Source: Clarkia xantiana subsp. parviflora (lineage: Eukaryota > Streptophyta > Magnoliopsida > Myrtales > Onagraceae). Taken from it: DNA of 64,000 bases. Below are positions 1-10,773 of this stretch, in pieces. The stretch is taken from positions 3,483,834-3,547,833 of the forward strand of contig JAPTYO010000023.1 in NCBI GenBank assembly GCA_036873135.1. Reading direction: 5' to 3'. The stretch's first letter is position 1, and the number at the start of each line of letters is the position of its first letter. A model generated the notes under the pieces. It was given only the letters and a program-made list of their open reading frames with translations, was not told the DNA's origin and searched no databases. The translations under genes and the position numbers were made by a program.

Positions 1-1
1 A

Positions 2-1669
2 AGGAAGCTGTTTGTCTCCAGAGATGTGCTATTTCGAGAAACGACTTTCCCTTTTAAAGATGCAACTCAAGAGTCTTTATCTACTTTTCCTAGTCCTACT
101 TCTTCAAGTCCATATTTTGAAGAGGAACTTGGGTTAGGATTTGGCCCCAGACAAGATGTATTTGGTGATTATGATGATGCCCAAGATGATGCAGCTCCTG
201 AAGGCTCTTCCTCTGATGCACAGCATGGTGCTCTTGATGCTACTGGTGTTCAACACAGTGCTCAGCATAATGCTCCTGTTACCCATGATGCACAGCACAG
301 TGCCCAACATAGTGCTTCTGATGCTTCTGACGCACATCCCAGTGCCCAGAGCAATGCTCCTGATGTCTCTCATGATGCTTCTCCTAGTGTCTCTACTGAT
401 GCTCCCATAAGGAGATCCACTCGAATCATAGCCAAACCAAAATGGCAGAGAGACTACATAATGACATGCAAAGCTGTCAACTACTCCATGGTTTCATCAG
501 AATACAAGAGTTTTTTAAGCTCTTTGGAAAAGGTAAGGGAGCCCTACTCCTTTGATGAGGCAGCAAGGAATGAGAAATGGGTGGAGGCAATGAAACAGGA
601 GATATCATCCCTTGAAGAGAACAATACATGGGAGCTGGATCTTCCTTATGGAAAGTCTCCAATCGGATGTAAATGGGTATTTAAAGTTAAATACAATTCA
701 GATGGGTCAATTGAAAGATATAAGGCTAGATTGGTTGCAAAGGGTTACACACAGAAAGAGAGTGTTGATTATAAAGACACATTCTCTCCTGTGGTTAAAA
801 TGGTAACTGTTAGAGCCATTCTAAGCATTGCAGCAGCTCGTGGGTGGCCTCTATTTCAGATGGACATCAATAATGCTTTTCTTCAGGGAGATTTGAATGA
901 AGAAGTATACATGACAGTTCCCCAAGGCTTCAACAAGTCAAGTTCATCTAGAGGCAAAGTTTGCAGGCTTCTAAAGTCCCTATATGGGCTCAAACAAGCT
1001 TCCAGGCAGTGGAACCTCAAGCTAACTGAATGTCTACTTAAAAATGGATATTCACAGAGCAGGTATGATTACTCTCTGTTTAGCAAGAGGGAAGGGAGCA
1101 ATCAGGTTCATATGTTGGTTTATGTGGATGATCTACTGATAACTGGGTCCAACTCAATCTTGATTGATGAGTTAAAAGGCATTCTGAAGCAGCATTTCAA
1201 GTTGAAGGATTTGGGAACCTTGAGATATTTCCTTGGTTTGGAAGTTGCAAGGTCTAAAGAGGGTATTGTCTTGAATCAACGAAAGTACTCTCTGGAGCTG
1301 ATTGCTGATGCAGCTTTGCTGGAAGGGAGATCTTATTCCTCACCTATAGAGCAGCACCAAAAGTTCACAAGTGTTCAGTATGATGAACTCTTTGGGACAA
1401 ATCAGAAGGATAAGAGGCTGGAAGACGAAGAATCTTACAGAAGGATTATTGGGAGGTTGTTATACCTTACAATGACTCGACCAGACATTGCTTATCCAAT
1501 TCAACACCTCAGCCAGTTCATTCATGCTCCAAAGGAATCTCATATGGCAGTTGCTATCAGAGTTGTCAGATATATCAAGGAAAATCCAGGTCAAGGGTTG
1601 TTGTTCCCAGCAAATAACTCATTGACTGATATGAAAGCATACTTGATAGTGATTGGGCTGCTTGCTTGA
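2..1669 (+). pseudogene. Ty1/copia retrotransposon pol fragment (end of integrase, reverse transcriptase)
   Basis: The frame is already open at base 2, so the element starts before the window. In order it shows the basic tail of integrase, a low-complexity Asp/Ala/His/Gln/Ser linker (about 150-400) with 'AQHSAQH'-like repeats, and a copia-type reverse transcriptase. Typical RT stretches are 'NNTWEL', 'GCKWVFKVKYN', 'YKARLVAKGYTQ', 'FSPVVK', 'QMDINNAFLQGDL' and the catalytic 'YVDDLL' at 1121-1138. The frame breaks near 1642: it runs into TGA at 1667-1669, while the RNase H reading ('DSDWAAC') continues in another frame. Protease and most of integrase lie outside the window. The frameshift makes this copy non-functional. 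Confidence 0.93.
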
Positions 1670-2148
1670 TGAGTAGGAAATTAGTAACTGGTTATTGTAT
1701 AAAGCTGGGAGAGGCTATGATCTCATGGAAATCAAAAAAACAAGACACCATCTCACGCTCTAGTGCAGAGGCGGAATACAGAAGCATGGGAGCTGCAGCT
1801 GCTGAAGTGATCTGGCTTAGAGAATTACTAAAGGAGATTGAGTTTGAACAACAGAATCCTACTCAGCTATTCCGTGACAATGAAGCAGCATTAAAGATAG
1901 CAGCCAATCCAATGTTCCATGAGAGGACCAAACATATAGACATTGATTGTCACTTTGTGACAAACCTACTGCTAAATGGAACAATGAAAACTAGTCATGT
2001 TGATTCTGCAAATCAGCTTGCAGATTTGCTCACCAAGGCACTAGGTAAACAGCAGCTGAGAGAATTATTGAAGGGCTATGGAATAAGAAGCCTTTATGAT
2101 GTTGAAGATGGACGAAGGAAGGAGCAGAAGAAGGAAGAAGATCGATGA
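1646..2148 (+). pseudogene. Copia RNase H domain, frameshifted from the RT
   Basis: This is the continuation of the upstream copia polyprotein after the frameshift near 1642. It reads 'DSDWAAC', then 'VTGYCIKLG', 'ISWKSKKQ', 'SRSSAEAEYRSM', 'VIWLRELL', 'LFRDNEAAL', 'RTKHIDIDCHF' and 'QLADLLTKAL', the usual plant copia RNase H order with its acidic residues. It stops at 2148 after a Lys/Glu-rich tail. An in-frame ATG at 1666 is only an internal methionine, so this is not a separate gene. Confidence 0.92.
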
Positions 2149-2210
2149 ATGATGATTGCCCAAGAAGGAGCAGAAACGTAGATGAATATTGAAGTATTAG
2201 GGGTCTTATG

Positions 2211-2378
2211 TGTTGAATAAAAAGTACAAGGACCTCAGTGCAATTATTCTTTGAGGACTAAAGTTAGTCTCTGTCAAAGTTAGTTAGTTAGAATCTGTTA
2301 GATGGCTTCTATATATAGCTGATGTAATCCATCTTCAATTGAGCTTGATTGAATGAGAATTGATGTTTGGATATTACA
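2211..2378 (+). mobile_element. Probable 3' LTR of the copia element (tentative borders)
   Basis: Downstream of the RNase H stop are purine runs (2150-2185), then TGTTGAATAA at 2211. A TATA-like ATATATAG lies at about 2311, and a possible CA end (ATATTACA) at 2378 is followed at once by decayed PPR coding sequence. The 5' LTR is outside the window, so the borders cannot be confirmed by comparison. Confidence 0.45.
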
Positions 2379-3288
2379 CCGCTCGATTCCTCTCTGTATT
2401 CCGATCCTAGCCCAAGCTCGAATCATCTTCTTATCAGACTGTTTTCCCAATTCGTATGGATTAAGTTATGTTTTAGGTCTAGATGGAAGGCAGCTCCACG
2501 CAAGTGTCATAAAATAAAACTGGGGTTGGAAGGTGTTCATACGGAACACGATCACATAGCATAGTTGTGGGTTTCTGGGTGATTCACATAAGGTGTTCGA
2601 CGAAAGTAAAAACCTGGAAACTCTGGGTTGGATCTCGATGATCATGGGTTTGGCCAAATGTTGACAGATTGAAAAATCTAGACGATTGTTGGATAAAACC
2701 CCATCAAGAATCACGATTACATGGTAGATTCACTGATGTAGTTCAACTGTTCGACGAAATGAAGCACAAAGGAATCCAACCTACCGAGTACACAATCATG
2801 AGTTGTTACCATGTTGAACGCTTCTGCAGGGCGTAAGAAGCTACGAGGAAGAAGCGCTTATTTATTCTCCGAGCTCGAGTCCTCCGATTTGAAACCCGGC
2901 TTAGTTACTTTCATAGGTGTTCTTGTAAAAAATATTAATATCAGATCAAAATGCAGCGGAATTAGATCGTACTCCGGTTATGATTGGATGAATATGAACG
3001 AACAGTCGATGATAGCCTGTAGTGTAATGACTGAAAAATACAGAATTTTGTCATCGCTAAAGCACTAAAGCTGCCTTATCAATCTTCTAGGGCGTCTAGG
3101 GTTTATCAAAGAAGCAAAGGAGTTGATCCAAACAATTTCATTCGAAGCTGATGAGGTATTATGGGGATCATTGCTGTTTTCTTGCTGGAAGAATGGGAAT
3201 GCTGAGGTGGCAGAGAAGACGACAATAATATGATGGAGTTGAACCCAAATGAAAGCTCCGCCTATTGTAGAGTTTAGAATCTGATTTG
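2379..3288 (+). pseudogene. PPR protein pseudogene, part 1 (PPR repeats and E motif)
   Basis: Reading across frames gives plant PLS-class PPR text: 'QLHASVIK' and 'KLGLEGV' near 2490-2540, 'VQLFDEMKHKGIQPTEYT' at 2739-2800, 'LKPGLVTFIGVL' near 2893-2930, then 'LLGRLGFIKEAKELI', 'FEADEVLWGSLL' and 'GNAEVAEKT' at 3080-3225, which is the usual run into the E motif. Several stops and frameshifts break it. In plants this class binds organelle RNA and often directs C-to-U editing. The copia end abuts it on the left. The natural continuation (end of E, E+) lies at 16142-16384 beyond the gypsy element. No intact frame remains. Confidence 0.75.
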
Positions 3289-3688
3289 CTAATCCAAGAT
3301 TCACTCAATCAATCGATGATAACTTAACAACAAGAAGATCGAACAATCAATAACACAGAGAAGAGAGCAAAAATAACTTAAACAACAAATTAACTAACTT
3401 AACTAACCAAACACCAACCTTAAAAACAAGGACACCGTCCCTAAAACTTAGGAGTGACTGCCAACATCGTAAAAACTACATAAGTAAACATACTCAAATA
3501 CCTAGACATTACATACACCAAGCACTATGCTTGCACTATGTTTACACCGTCCATGCACCATGCTTGCACCGTGTCTATTATGCTTTCACCATGCTTTTAC
3601 ATTGCTTCTTGTTGCACTATATGCATGCATCTTGCTTTGCACGTACATTACATTATCCTTGCACCATGTTGAGCACTTGCATTACACC
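3289..3688. other. Unassigned spacer between PPR relic and MITE
   Basis: No coding or structural signal is recognised. It contains A-rich sequence and runs of loosely repeated 'CACCATGCTTGCACC' words at 3520-3670. It may be an older insertion in the PPR gene. Confidence 0.4.
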
Positions 3689-4095
3689 TAGGGATGGCAA
3701 CGGGTCACTGGCCCCGCCGACCCGCGGGTCATGTAGCGGACGAGGCGGGTTCGGGTCTACAATATGGTTAATATAGAAGTATATTTAGATTTTAGGATTT
3801 GTTAATTCTGATTCAGTTTTGGATTTGAATTTGTATTTTGTGATGAATTTGATGTGTTTGTTGTTTGTATTTGATTGGTGTTAGATTTATAGTTTGAATT
3901 TATATATAATGTAATATTTTGGCAAAAAAAATTGTATTTAATATTGAGAAGTGGAAAAAAAAAATTGTTCACACGGTGGGGCGGGTCGAGGCCCCGCGGA
4001 TCGACCCGCGGGATTTTTTTCCGTCCCGACCCGCCCGGAGGTACACTTGTCCAGGTCCAGGTCAGCCAAGCCGAGCCGCCCCGTTGCCATCCCTA
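3689..4095. mobile_element. hAT-type MITE, about 407 bp
   Basis: Terminal inverted repeats TAGGGATGGCAACGGG (3689-3704) and CCCGTTGCCATCCCTA (to 4095) flank a GC-rich rim and an AT-rich core. The flanks ATTACACC (3681-3688) and TTTACACC (4097-4104) form an imperfect 8-bp duplication, as expected for hAT elements. There is no transposase. A truncated relative lies at 44818-45048, and the core resembles the ends of the hAT palindrome at 18.1-24.1 kb. Confidence 0.8.
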
Positions 4096-4161
4096 ATTTA
4101 CACCTGCCAAACAGTAGTCTCCAAACACTAGTGTTCTCTTGGTGACCCCAACAGTCATGGC

Positions 4162-4921
4162 TGTTGGATCACGGGCGAAGCTCCGTTACATCCTTGATGG
4201 AAAGCTTGGACTCCTGGGCTCCGCGTAATCCTGCAAAAGGGGATGACCTGGGTGGTGACCCAGAATCCCTCTCCGATGCTTAAATGAGTATACAATCAAT
4301 GGGGTGGCAGCAGTATTCTAAGTGCGTATTAGAGAGCATATGTTTTCTGGGGTAACTTCCTCCTTTATATAGGAGGAAGAGTTGTCCAGCTACCTGTGAC
4401 CATGCTTGGCCGTTGTACCCATGATTCCGTGTATCTCGCCACGATTCCGTATATCTCGGTTGGGATTCCATATATCTCGCCCCACGCTCCGCGTATCTTA
4501 CCCGTACTCCGCGTATCTCGGGCACGCCCGGCGTATCTCGGGGGATTTATCTTTATCTCTAACCGTCTCCCACTACTCTATCTAGTAGGCGGGTTTCTCG
4601 GTCTTTATCCTCTGATCACAAGTCCCGACTCCTGTCGGAGACTCCAGAGTTGTCTCATTCTAGATCACCACCCATGACCTTTAGTCTCTACGGGACAGGT
4701 CCAGCCTCTGCGGGGCTTTATTATCGGGGCCTTTACTAAGGCATATCGGGGCCTACTCAGAGGCTTCTTGTCGGGAGCATATAGCTCATGTGTCGGGGCC
4801 GCTATCGTCGGAACCCTCCAGACTGGGCCTCTGGGCCTTTCAGGCTTTTCACGAGGCCCACTGGACCTATTCGCCGTCCATTGGCTGTTAACGGGGCTAA
4901 CGATTACATCGGAACCCATCA
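4162..4921 (-). repeat. 3' LTR of the gypsy element
   Basis: It starts TGTTGGATC and ends ACCCATCA on the plus strand, matching 15378-16137 almost perfectly. Inside are short tandem units around CGTATCTCGG (4420-4545). On the minus strand there is a TATA box, TATATAAAGG, near 4367-4376. Confidence 0.95.
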
Positions 4922-4935
4922 TTTGCCCCCAAGAC
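4922..4935 (-). other. Polypurine tract next to the 3' LTR
   Basis: On the minus strand the bases just before the LTR read TTGGGGGCAAA. This is a purine-rich run in the position where plus-strand DNA synthesis is primed. Confidence 0.6.
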
Positions 4936-5056
4936 ATGGGGTACTTTTAGTTCGCCGTGTCTTTCAGTTCTGATCCTCTGATCTTGCTGTCGGAGGCTTT
5001 TGTCTTCACACCTCCCGATACCGCCGTCGGGGGCTTTTATCTTTACATTTCTTGAT

Positions 5057-5580
5057 GGGTTAACAGGTCTTTTGGTCCATGATGTTTGATAACCTTTGGA
5101 TTTTGGTTAATGATGTTTTTTTTACCTAGTTTTGGTACCATATGTTTGCAGATTTTTTATAGTTTTGGTCTAACCGTTACTTTCCGTCCATTTTTTGACA
5201 TGTACAAGTCACGTGATCCACCCTAAACTTTCAATTTTGTTAAATTTAGTCCCTCTAATACTTTCCTAATCTTTTTTTGGTTCAATTTAGTCCCGAAGTT
5301 TCAAAAATTTAATTGGACCTATTGTCCAATTGGGGTCAATTTTGAAACTTCGGGACTAATTTGAACAAAAAAAAAGGTTAAGAAAGTATTAGAGGGACTA
5401 AATTTAAAGTTTAGAGTAGATCACGTGACTTGAATATGTCAAAAAATGGACGGAATGTAACGGTTAGACCAAAACTAGAAAAAATCTGCAAACATATGGT
5501 ACCAAAACTAGGTAAAAAAAACATCATTGACCAAAACCCAAAAGTTGTCAAACATCATGGACCAAAAGACCTGTTAACCC
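5057..5580. mobile_element. MULE-type MITE, 524 bp, inside the gypsy element
   Basis: The ends are GGGTTAACAGGTCTTTTGGT and its inverse ACCAAAAGACCTGTTAACCC. The whole element is close to a palindrome, with two arms of about 250 bp. The 9-bp target duplication TTTCTTGAT is perfect (5048-5056 and 5581-5589), the Mutator-type length. A second family member is at 29770-30289. It carries no open frame. Confidence 0.9.
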
Positions 5581-5888
5581 TTTCTTGATACCTCTGTCGG
5601 AGGCTTTTGCCTTGCACACAATTGCTATATGACAAGTTTCTCACTCATGATTACCTTGGGCCTACCAGACCCTCATGGACAGTTGTCAAATCCGAGGAGA
5701 CTCCTCGGTTACTGTAGCATTAAATACCTATAATCTCGGCGATTAAGATCGTGTCGTTTCCTCTTCAACGGTGCAGATCAAGCCCATCCAGCTGTCTCTT
5801 CCGTACCGTCTCCATGATTTCAACGATTATGATCGAATCGCTTCATCTTCAACGGTCAAGATTAAGTCCCTCCAGTTGTCTTTTTGCT

Positions 5889-5895
5889 TATAAAA
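5889..5895 (+). promoter_or_regulatory. TATA box for the antisense gene of the gypsy element
   Basis: TATAAAA sits about 155 bp upstream of the ATG at 6051, followed by a pyrimidine-rich leader. It points in the plus direction, opposite to gag-pol, so the accessory gene probably has its own promoter. Confidence 0.55.
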
Positions 5896-6050
5896 GCTAA
5901 AACCCTGGCATTATTCACTTCTTCTGCACTCTCTCGATTTCGCTGTTCTTGCATTCGAAGCTTCTCCTCCAAGTTCTTCCTGCTGTTCAAGTGATCCAAG
6001 GCCTTCAGCCCTTCCGATCTTCCTTCATCTTTCCTCACCGATCACCAATC

Positions 6051-8765
6051 ATGTCTGGTAACGGCTTCTTTCTATGTTTTCATGATTTACTTGATGTTTG
6101 TTCTCCTTTTCTCAAATCTTCTTGTTTGTAACCATTTTAGACGAAGCTAGTTCTAAGGCTAGGGCTCCTTTCACTTTTGAATTTGCTGTCAATGAGATTT
6201 CTGAGGCTTCATATGAGGTTGCCCTTAGAGAGGGGTGTATTACCTCGGATTGGGAACCTCGTTTCCCGTATGAGTCTCAGCCTGCCGTCAGAAGGAAGCA
6301 CATCGTTACGCATCCTCGGGCAGGGGAAGTGTTCGTCTCCGCCGGACAAATAAGCGCGGGGATTCGGTTCCCCTTCTGCGGAAATTTGGTGGAGATGTGC
6401 AACTTCTACCAAACGCACCCTTGTACCTTCTCTCCACACGCCATCCGCGTGTGGAATGCCTTTCAACTCCTATGCCACCGTCAGCAGTGGACGTACAGTC
6501 TACTACTTTTCCGCACCTTCTACGGCATGAAATGCAACAAAGCTGGTGTCTGCTCCTTCTCCCCCCGACTCCCCAAGTGGACAAATGAGCAACTTTCACG
6601 TTTCGGCTGGGATAGCGAAACTTGGAAGTTCCACAAAGATCGGGTGCTGATTCGCGATTCGGGGTCTGACAACAGCGGATGGAAGAAGTACTACTTCTTC
6701 GTTCAACACAGCTCTGTCCCATGGCCTCAGCGGGAGGTCGTGGCGGACCCTGCCCCCAAGCTCCTAGACTACACTGAGGATGACCTCAACACCCTCCAAA
6801 TGGTTCAGCTCTACCGTTGGGGAGACAACTTCATACCCCTCGACGCCAACAAGCTCCAGGAGAAGGACTTGATTATTATCGGAGTCCGACTCCTTGACTC
6901 TGTTTCCAAAGATTTGGTCATCTGGGTAATACTTCTAACCATTTTGTCTTTTACTTTTGCAGCCAAGAAGGCTTCTCTGCTGACTCATCTCATTATGAAG
7001 CAGGGCGAGACTGATGCCGTCCAGAGTGGCTCCAAGCGGAAGCGAAAGTTGGTGAAGAAAGGCGCTTCCTCTTCCACTCCTCTGTCTGCTGCTCCTCCCA
7101 CCGAAGAGCAGGTCGGGGCCAAGAAGGCCAGGAGGGAGGGGATAGATCGGGCCTTCGGGGCCACTACCGTCGAGGAAGGTAAGCGCGTTCGTCGTGCAAT
7201 TAAAAGATATAAGAAATTAGTTCCCAAGGAGTTTATCCCCGCTGATCGGGAGTCGCGGGTTCGGGAAATTAGATACATCCTTCAAGGAGAAGTCCCCCGC
7301 GTTCTCAAAGCGGGATATTACAACTTCTTTGGGAAAGACCAGCATGTCGAACGTCAAATTCTCTGGTGTCCTGGCGGAATTCTTCCTGACTATGTTCGTC
7401 CTGCCACCGCAGGTCCATCGGAGACTCCTGCTCCGACGAAGGCTGTCACTCCAGCGGAGACTGCGACTCCGCAAGAACTGATGCTGGAGGATGCCCCGAC
7501 AGATGCCCAGTTCCGTCGGGTGACTGACTTGGAGACCTCTCCTTCCGTCGAAGAGCCTGACGAGGGGGGTCAGCTTCCCCGCGGAAGGTCGGGGCCAAGG
7601 AACATGAGGCCCGCCGTGAGGGACGTGTCCCGAAGTCCTCCTCCTGCTTTTCGCACTCCTACTCCCAAGCCTCCTCCGACCGAGGTAGCTCCTCCCACCG
7701 ATGATGCCGAGGTTATCCCTCGTCTTCCGATGGATGATGTTTACAAGATTTACACCCCCGACCAGGCGACGGTTCCCTGGCGTCCGATCGAATCCCTCCA
7801 AGGGTTTTCAATTCGACGGGATAATCTTCAGCCTGACTTGGCCCTGCATCTGCTGGCAGGGTCAATTCCTCCCTCTTTGAGGCAGCCGCTTTGCTTGACG
7901 CGGGAGGACATCGAAGAGGAGTTCCGTGCTATGGCCGTTCGTCGGATGGAGGTAATACTTTACCTTTGCATGTTTTCTTCCTTATCCCTGCCTTCGACCA
8001 TCGAATTCTAATCTTTTTTTTTCTTTCGCCTTAGGAAACCGCGGACCAGCAGTGCTGTTTTGCCATCGCCTTAAGTCTGAAGAGTGCTTTGGAGGAGGCT
8101 GAAGCTAAATCAGACCCCGATGCGTTAGCCAAGATCCGGAGTCCGGGTGGAGCTCGACGAGGCGGTGGCGGCCAAGAAAAAGATGGCCAAGGAGAAGACG
8201 CTCCTTGATGAGATGGCTTCGGACCTGCTTAAGAAGGTTCAAGATCATGAGGCTGTCCTGCGTCGGGAGCGGAAGATGGTCCAGGTGGAGCAGCAGCGGA
8301 ATGAGGCGGAGAAGAAGCAGCTCATTCACGAGAAGGGCGTCTTCGCGGATCTTCTCGCAGAGGCCAAGGCGGGGTTTGAGGCCGAGAAGGCTGAGTTCTC
8401 TGCGAAGCTGTCTGAGGCCAAGGCTCAAGGCCTCGAGGAGGGCCGCCTGCAGGGCCGCGCGGAGTATCGGAATTCTGAAGAATTCAAGGTGGCTGCTGTA
8501 GAGTTCTGCAAGTCCGAGATGGAGAAATGTTTTATACAACGCCGTCGAAGAGCTCTATACAGCCTACCCGGATTCCATTGACTTCACGAAGTCCGAGACT
8601 CTCGCCCCCGTCGCGGAGAAGTACTTCAACCTCCCCGCGGAGAGTGAAGAGGCCGCTACCGTGGACCCGACTCCGCCAGCTGCGGAGCCTTCTGCCCAGG
8701 CCCCTCCGAACCTTGCTCCCTCCGATGCTGCTGAGGATCCATCTTTCAACAAGGACCAAGTCTAA
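6051..8765 (+). pseudogene. Antisense accessory gene of the Tat element (Transposase_28-like, 'putative gypsy type transposon' protein)
   Basis: Exon 1 is tiny (ATG at 6051, ends 6057). A GT-AG intron (6058-6140) joins it in phase to a long frame from 6141. The first part has the aromatic/Cys-rich look of the plant 'putative gypsy type transposon' domain ('RFPFCGNLVEMCNFY', 'WNAFQLLCHRQQW', 'WKKYYFFVQ'). Then come a basic 'KRKRKLVKK' patch and Pro/Thr-rich linkers. A second clear intron is 7952-8034. After it lies a coiled-coil Glu/Lys/Ala segment (8147-8510) and an acidic Pro/Ala tail ending at TAA 8763-8765. Two frameshifts (near 8140 and 8530) break the last exon. Role unknown; such antisense genes are known from some Tat-group elements. 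Confidence 0.65.
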
Positions 8766-8972
8766 TGTTACATCTTTTTAGTCCTTGTAGTTTTCTCCTT
8801 CGTTTTTTGTATCCGAACTCCTAGGCTTTTGAGCCTTTATATAAGGAATTTCTTTCATCTGTTTTGGTCTCGATAATCGTTTGCGCTTATCTAAAGCGGC
8901 TTTAAATTCGTTACTCAGAACGTTCCGATGCACCATTTGAGATGACTCCATACGTCCTTCCGACGCTTTACT

Positions 8973-9101
8973 CGGGACTTCACCATTTAAGGTTTCTCGT
9001 CCAATCGGGACTTCACCACTTAAGGTTTCTCGTCCAATCGGGACTCCACCACTTAAGGCTTCTCGTCCAATCGGGACTTCACCACTTAAGGTTTCTCGTC
9101 C
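8973..9101. repeat. 33-bp tandem repeat, four units
   Basis: Four consecutive units contain GGGACTTCACCACTTAAGG and TTTCTCGTCCAATC with few changes. The array lies between the antisense gene and the integrase end, in the non-coding middle of the gypsy element. Confidence 0.85.
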
Positions 9102-9159
9102 CTGCCTTTCAATGCCATTTTCAACACCCCTTAGGGCTTTTATCTTGCCAAATCAGATG

Positions 9160-9535
9160 ACTTTAATCATACCCTTTAAAGGCTTTTATCGCGTCTTTGC
9201 CAGACGACTTTCGCGGACCTGTTAAGGCTTTTTCGTACCCGTTAAGGCTTTTGGCCGCATCATATAGACGACTTACACGGACCTGTTAAGGCTTTTTCGT
9301 ACCCGTTAAGGCTTTTGGCCGCATCATATAGATGACTTACGCGGACCCATCAGGGCCTTTTCGTACCTAGGCTTTTGGTTGCATCATAAAGACGACTTAC
9401 TTGTACCCCGTAGGGCTTTTGTCCGTACCTGTTAAGGCTTTTTGGCTGCATCATATAGACGACTTACGCATACCTCGTAAGGCTTTTTATCGTACCTCGG
9501 AAGGCTTTTCGTCGCGCCCTTCAGGACGTCTTACT
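9160..9535. repeat. Degenerate tandem array with 'GTTAAGGCTTTT' units
   Basis: Repeats of about 80-90 bp include GGCCGCATCATATAGACGAC, GTTAAGGCTTTTTCGTACC and related words. At least four units can be followed, with drift. It is non-coding and internal to the gypsy element, just beyond the 3' end of integrase. Confidence 0.8.
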
Positions 9536-9651
9536 AACAATTAGAATAAATCTAAAATAATTTGATCGGAAGCAACTTCTTTTATTGATAATTCAAAGCT
9601 TTGCTTACATCGGATTGATAGATAACTTGCGCCATTCGCGGCGACCTAATA

Positions 9652-10755
9652 TCAAACATGATACTTCTTCAAGTGTTCGCCACTGAAGGAATGCTTCAAC
9701 ATTTTGCCCTCAAGGTCCTCTAGTTTGTATGCATTGGGTGCTGGCATCCCTACGATCTTGTAAGGTCCCTCCCATTTCGGTGATAACTTGTTGATCCGAT
9801 CTTGATGAACGAACTCGTTCCTCCGCCAGACAAGTTCTCCCACGAAGAATTGTCGGGACTTGACACGCCGATTGTAATATCGGGCTGTTGCCAAACGCAT
9901 CCGAGCCTGGACTTCATCAGCCTTCCATCTCTTTTCCTCGAGTAAGTCTAAGTCTAGACGTCTCATTTCCTCGTTTGTCAGAGGCTCGTAGTATTTTGCG
10001 CGATGGGACGCCACCGCTATCTCCACGGGAGCAATCGCCTCCGTGCCATAGACCAGGCCAAACGGAGTTTCCCCCGTTGATTGCTTGGGTGTTGTTCTAA
10101 CAGCCCACAGCACGTTCTCGAGCTCATCCAGCCAATGGCCCTGCAAGGCGTAGACTCTCTTCTTCAAACCATCCATCACGATCTTGTTGGCTGATTCTAC
10201 TTGCCCATTGGTCTGAGCATGGCGGACCGAAGCGGTCCGATGTTCGATGTTCAACTCCTCCAGGTACTCCATCAATTGAGCCCCATTGAACGGAGGGCCG
10301 TTGTCGCTGATCAACACTCGAGGGACCCCATACCGGGATATGATCTGAGTTTGAAGGAACTTGAGGATCTGCTGCCCCGTCGTCTTGGCCAATGCCTTAG
10401 CTTCTATCCACTTCGAGAAGTAATCGATGGCCACGAGCAAGTACTTGCACTGACCTTTCGCTTGGGGAAGAGGTCCCACCAAGTCAATCCCCCATTGCGC
10501 GAAGGGCCATGCACTCCTGATGGGCATTAAGTCCGAGGCGGAAGCCACGATATTTGGAGCGTACCTCTGGCATGCATCACAGGACCGGACCATTGTTGTC
10601 GCCTCCTTGTTCATCGAAGGCCAATAATAGCCCAAGTTCAACGCATTCCTCAAGATAGATCGGGCCCCTTCATGACAGGCCGCGACTCCTTCGTGTAGCT
10701 CTCTCAGGATCGGATTCGTGTCGGGCTCCGCCACGAATTTCAGAAAAGGCTTCAC
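9652..10755 (-). pseudogene. Gypsy integrase segment of pol
   Basis: 367 codons with an HHCC-like zinc region ('LHEGVAACHEG', then 'CDACQR'), the DDE core ('GIDLVGPLP', 'ISDNGPPFNG', 'GQVESANKIV') and a C-terminal chromodomain-free tail ending 'HSFSGEHLKKYHV'. It inserts element cDNA into the host genome. It belongs to the same frame as the RT segment upstream but is cut from it by one in-frame TAA at about 10757, where the reading continues cleanly on both sides. Confidence 0.93.
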
Positions 10756-10773
10756 ATGCCCCTTCTTGTATAA

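Noticed and set aside
134..373. Minus-strand frame opposite the copia linker
   Set aside because: Shadow of the repetitive Ala/His/Gln/Ser linker.
6926..6962. Intron in the antisense gypsy gene
   Set aside because: GT and AG are present, but 37 nt is too short for a plant intron and the join would shift the frame; reading through keeps it open.
8973..9101. CRISPR-like regular repeats
   Set aside because: The units are contiguous without unique spacers and lie in a plant retrotransposon.
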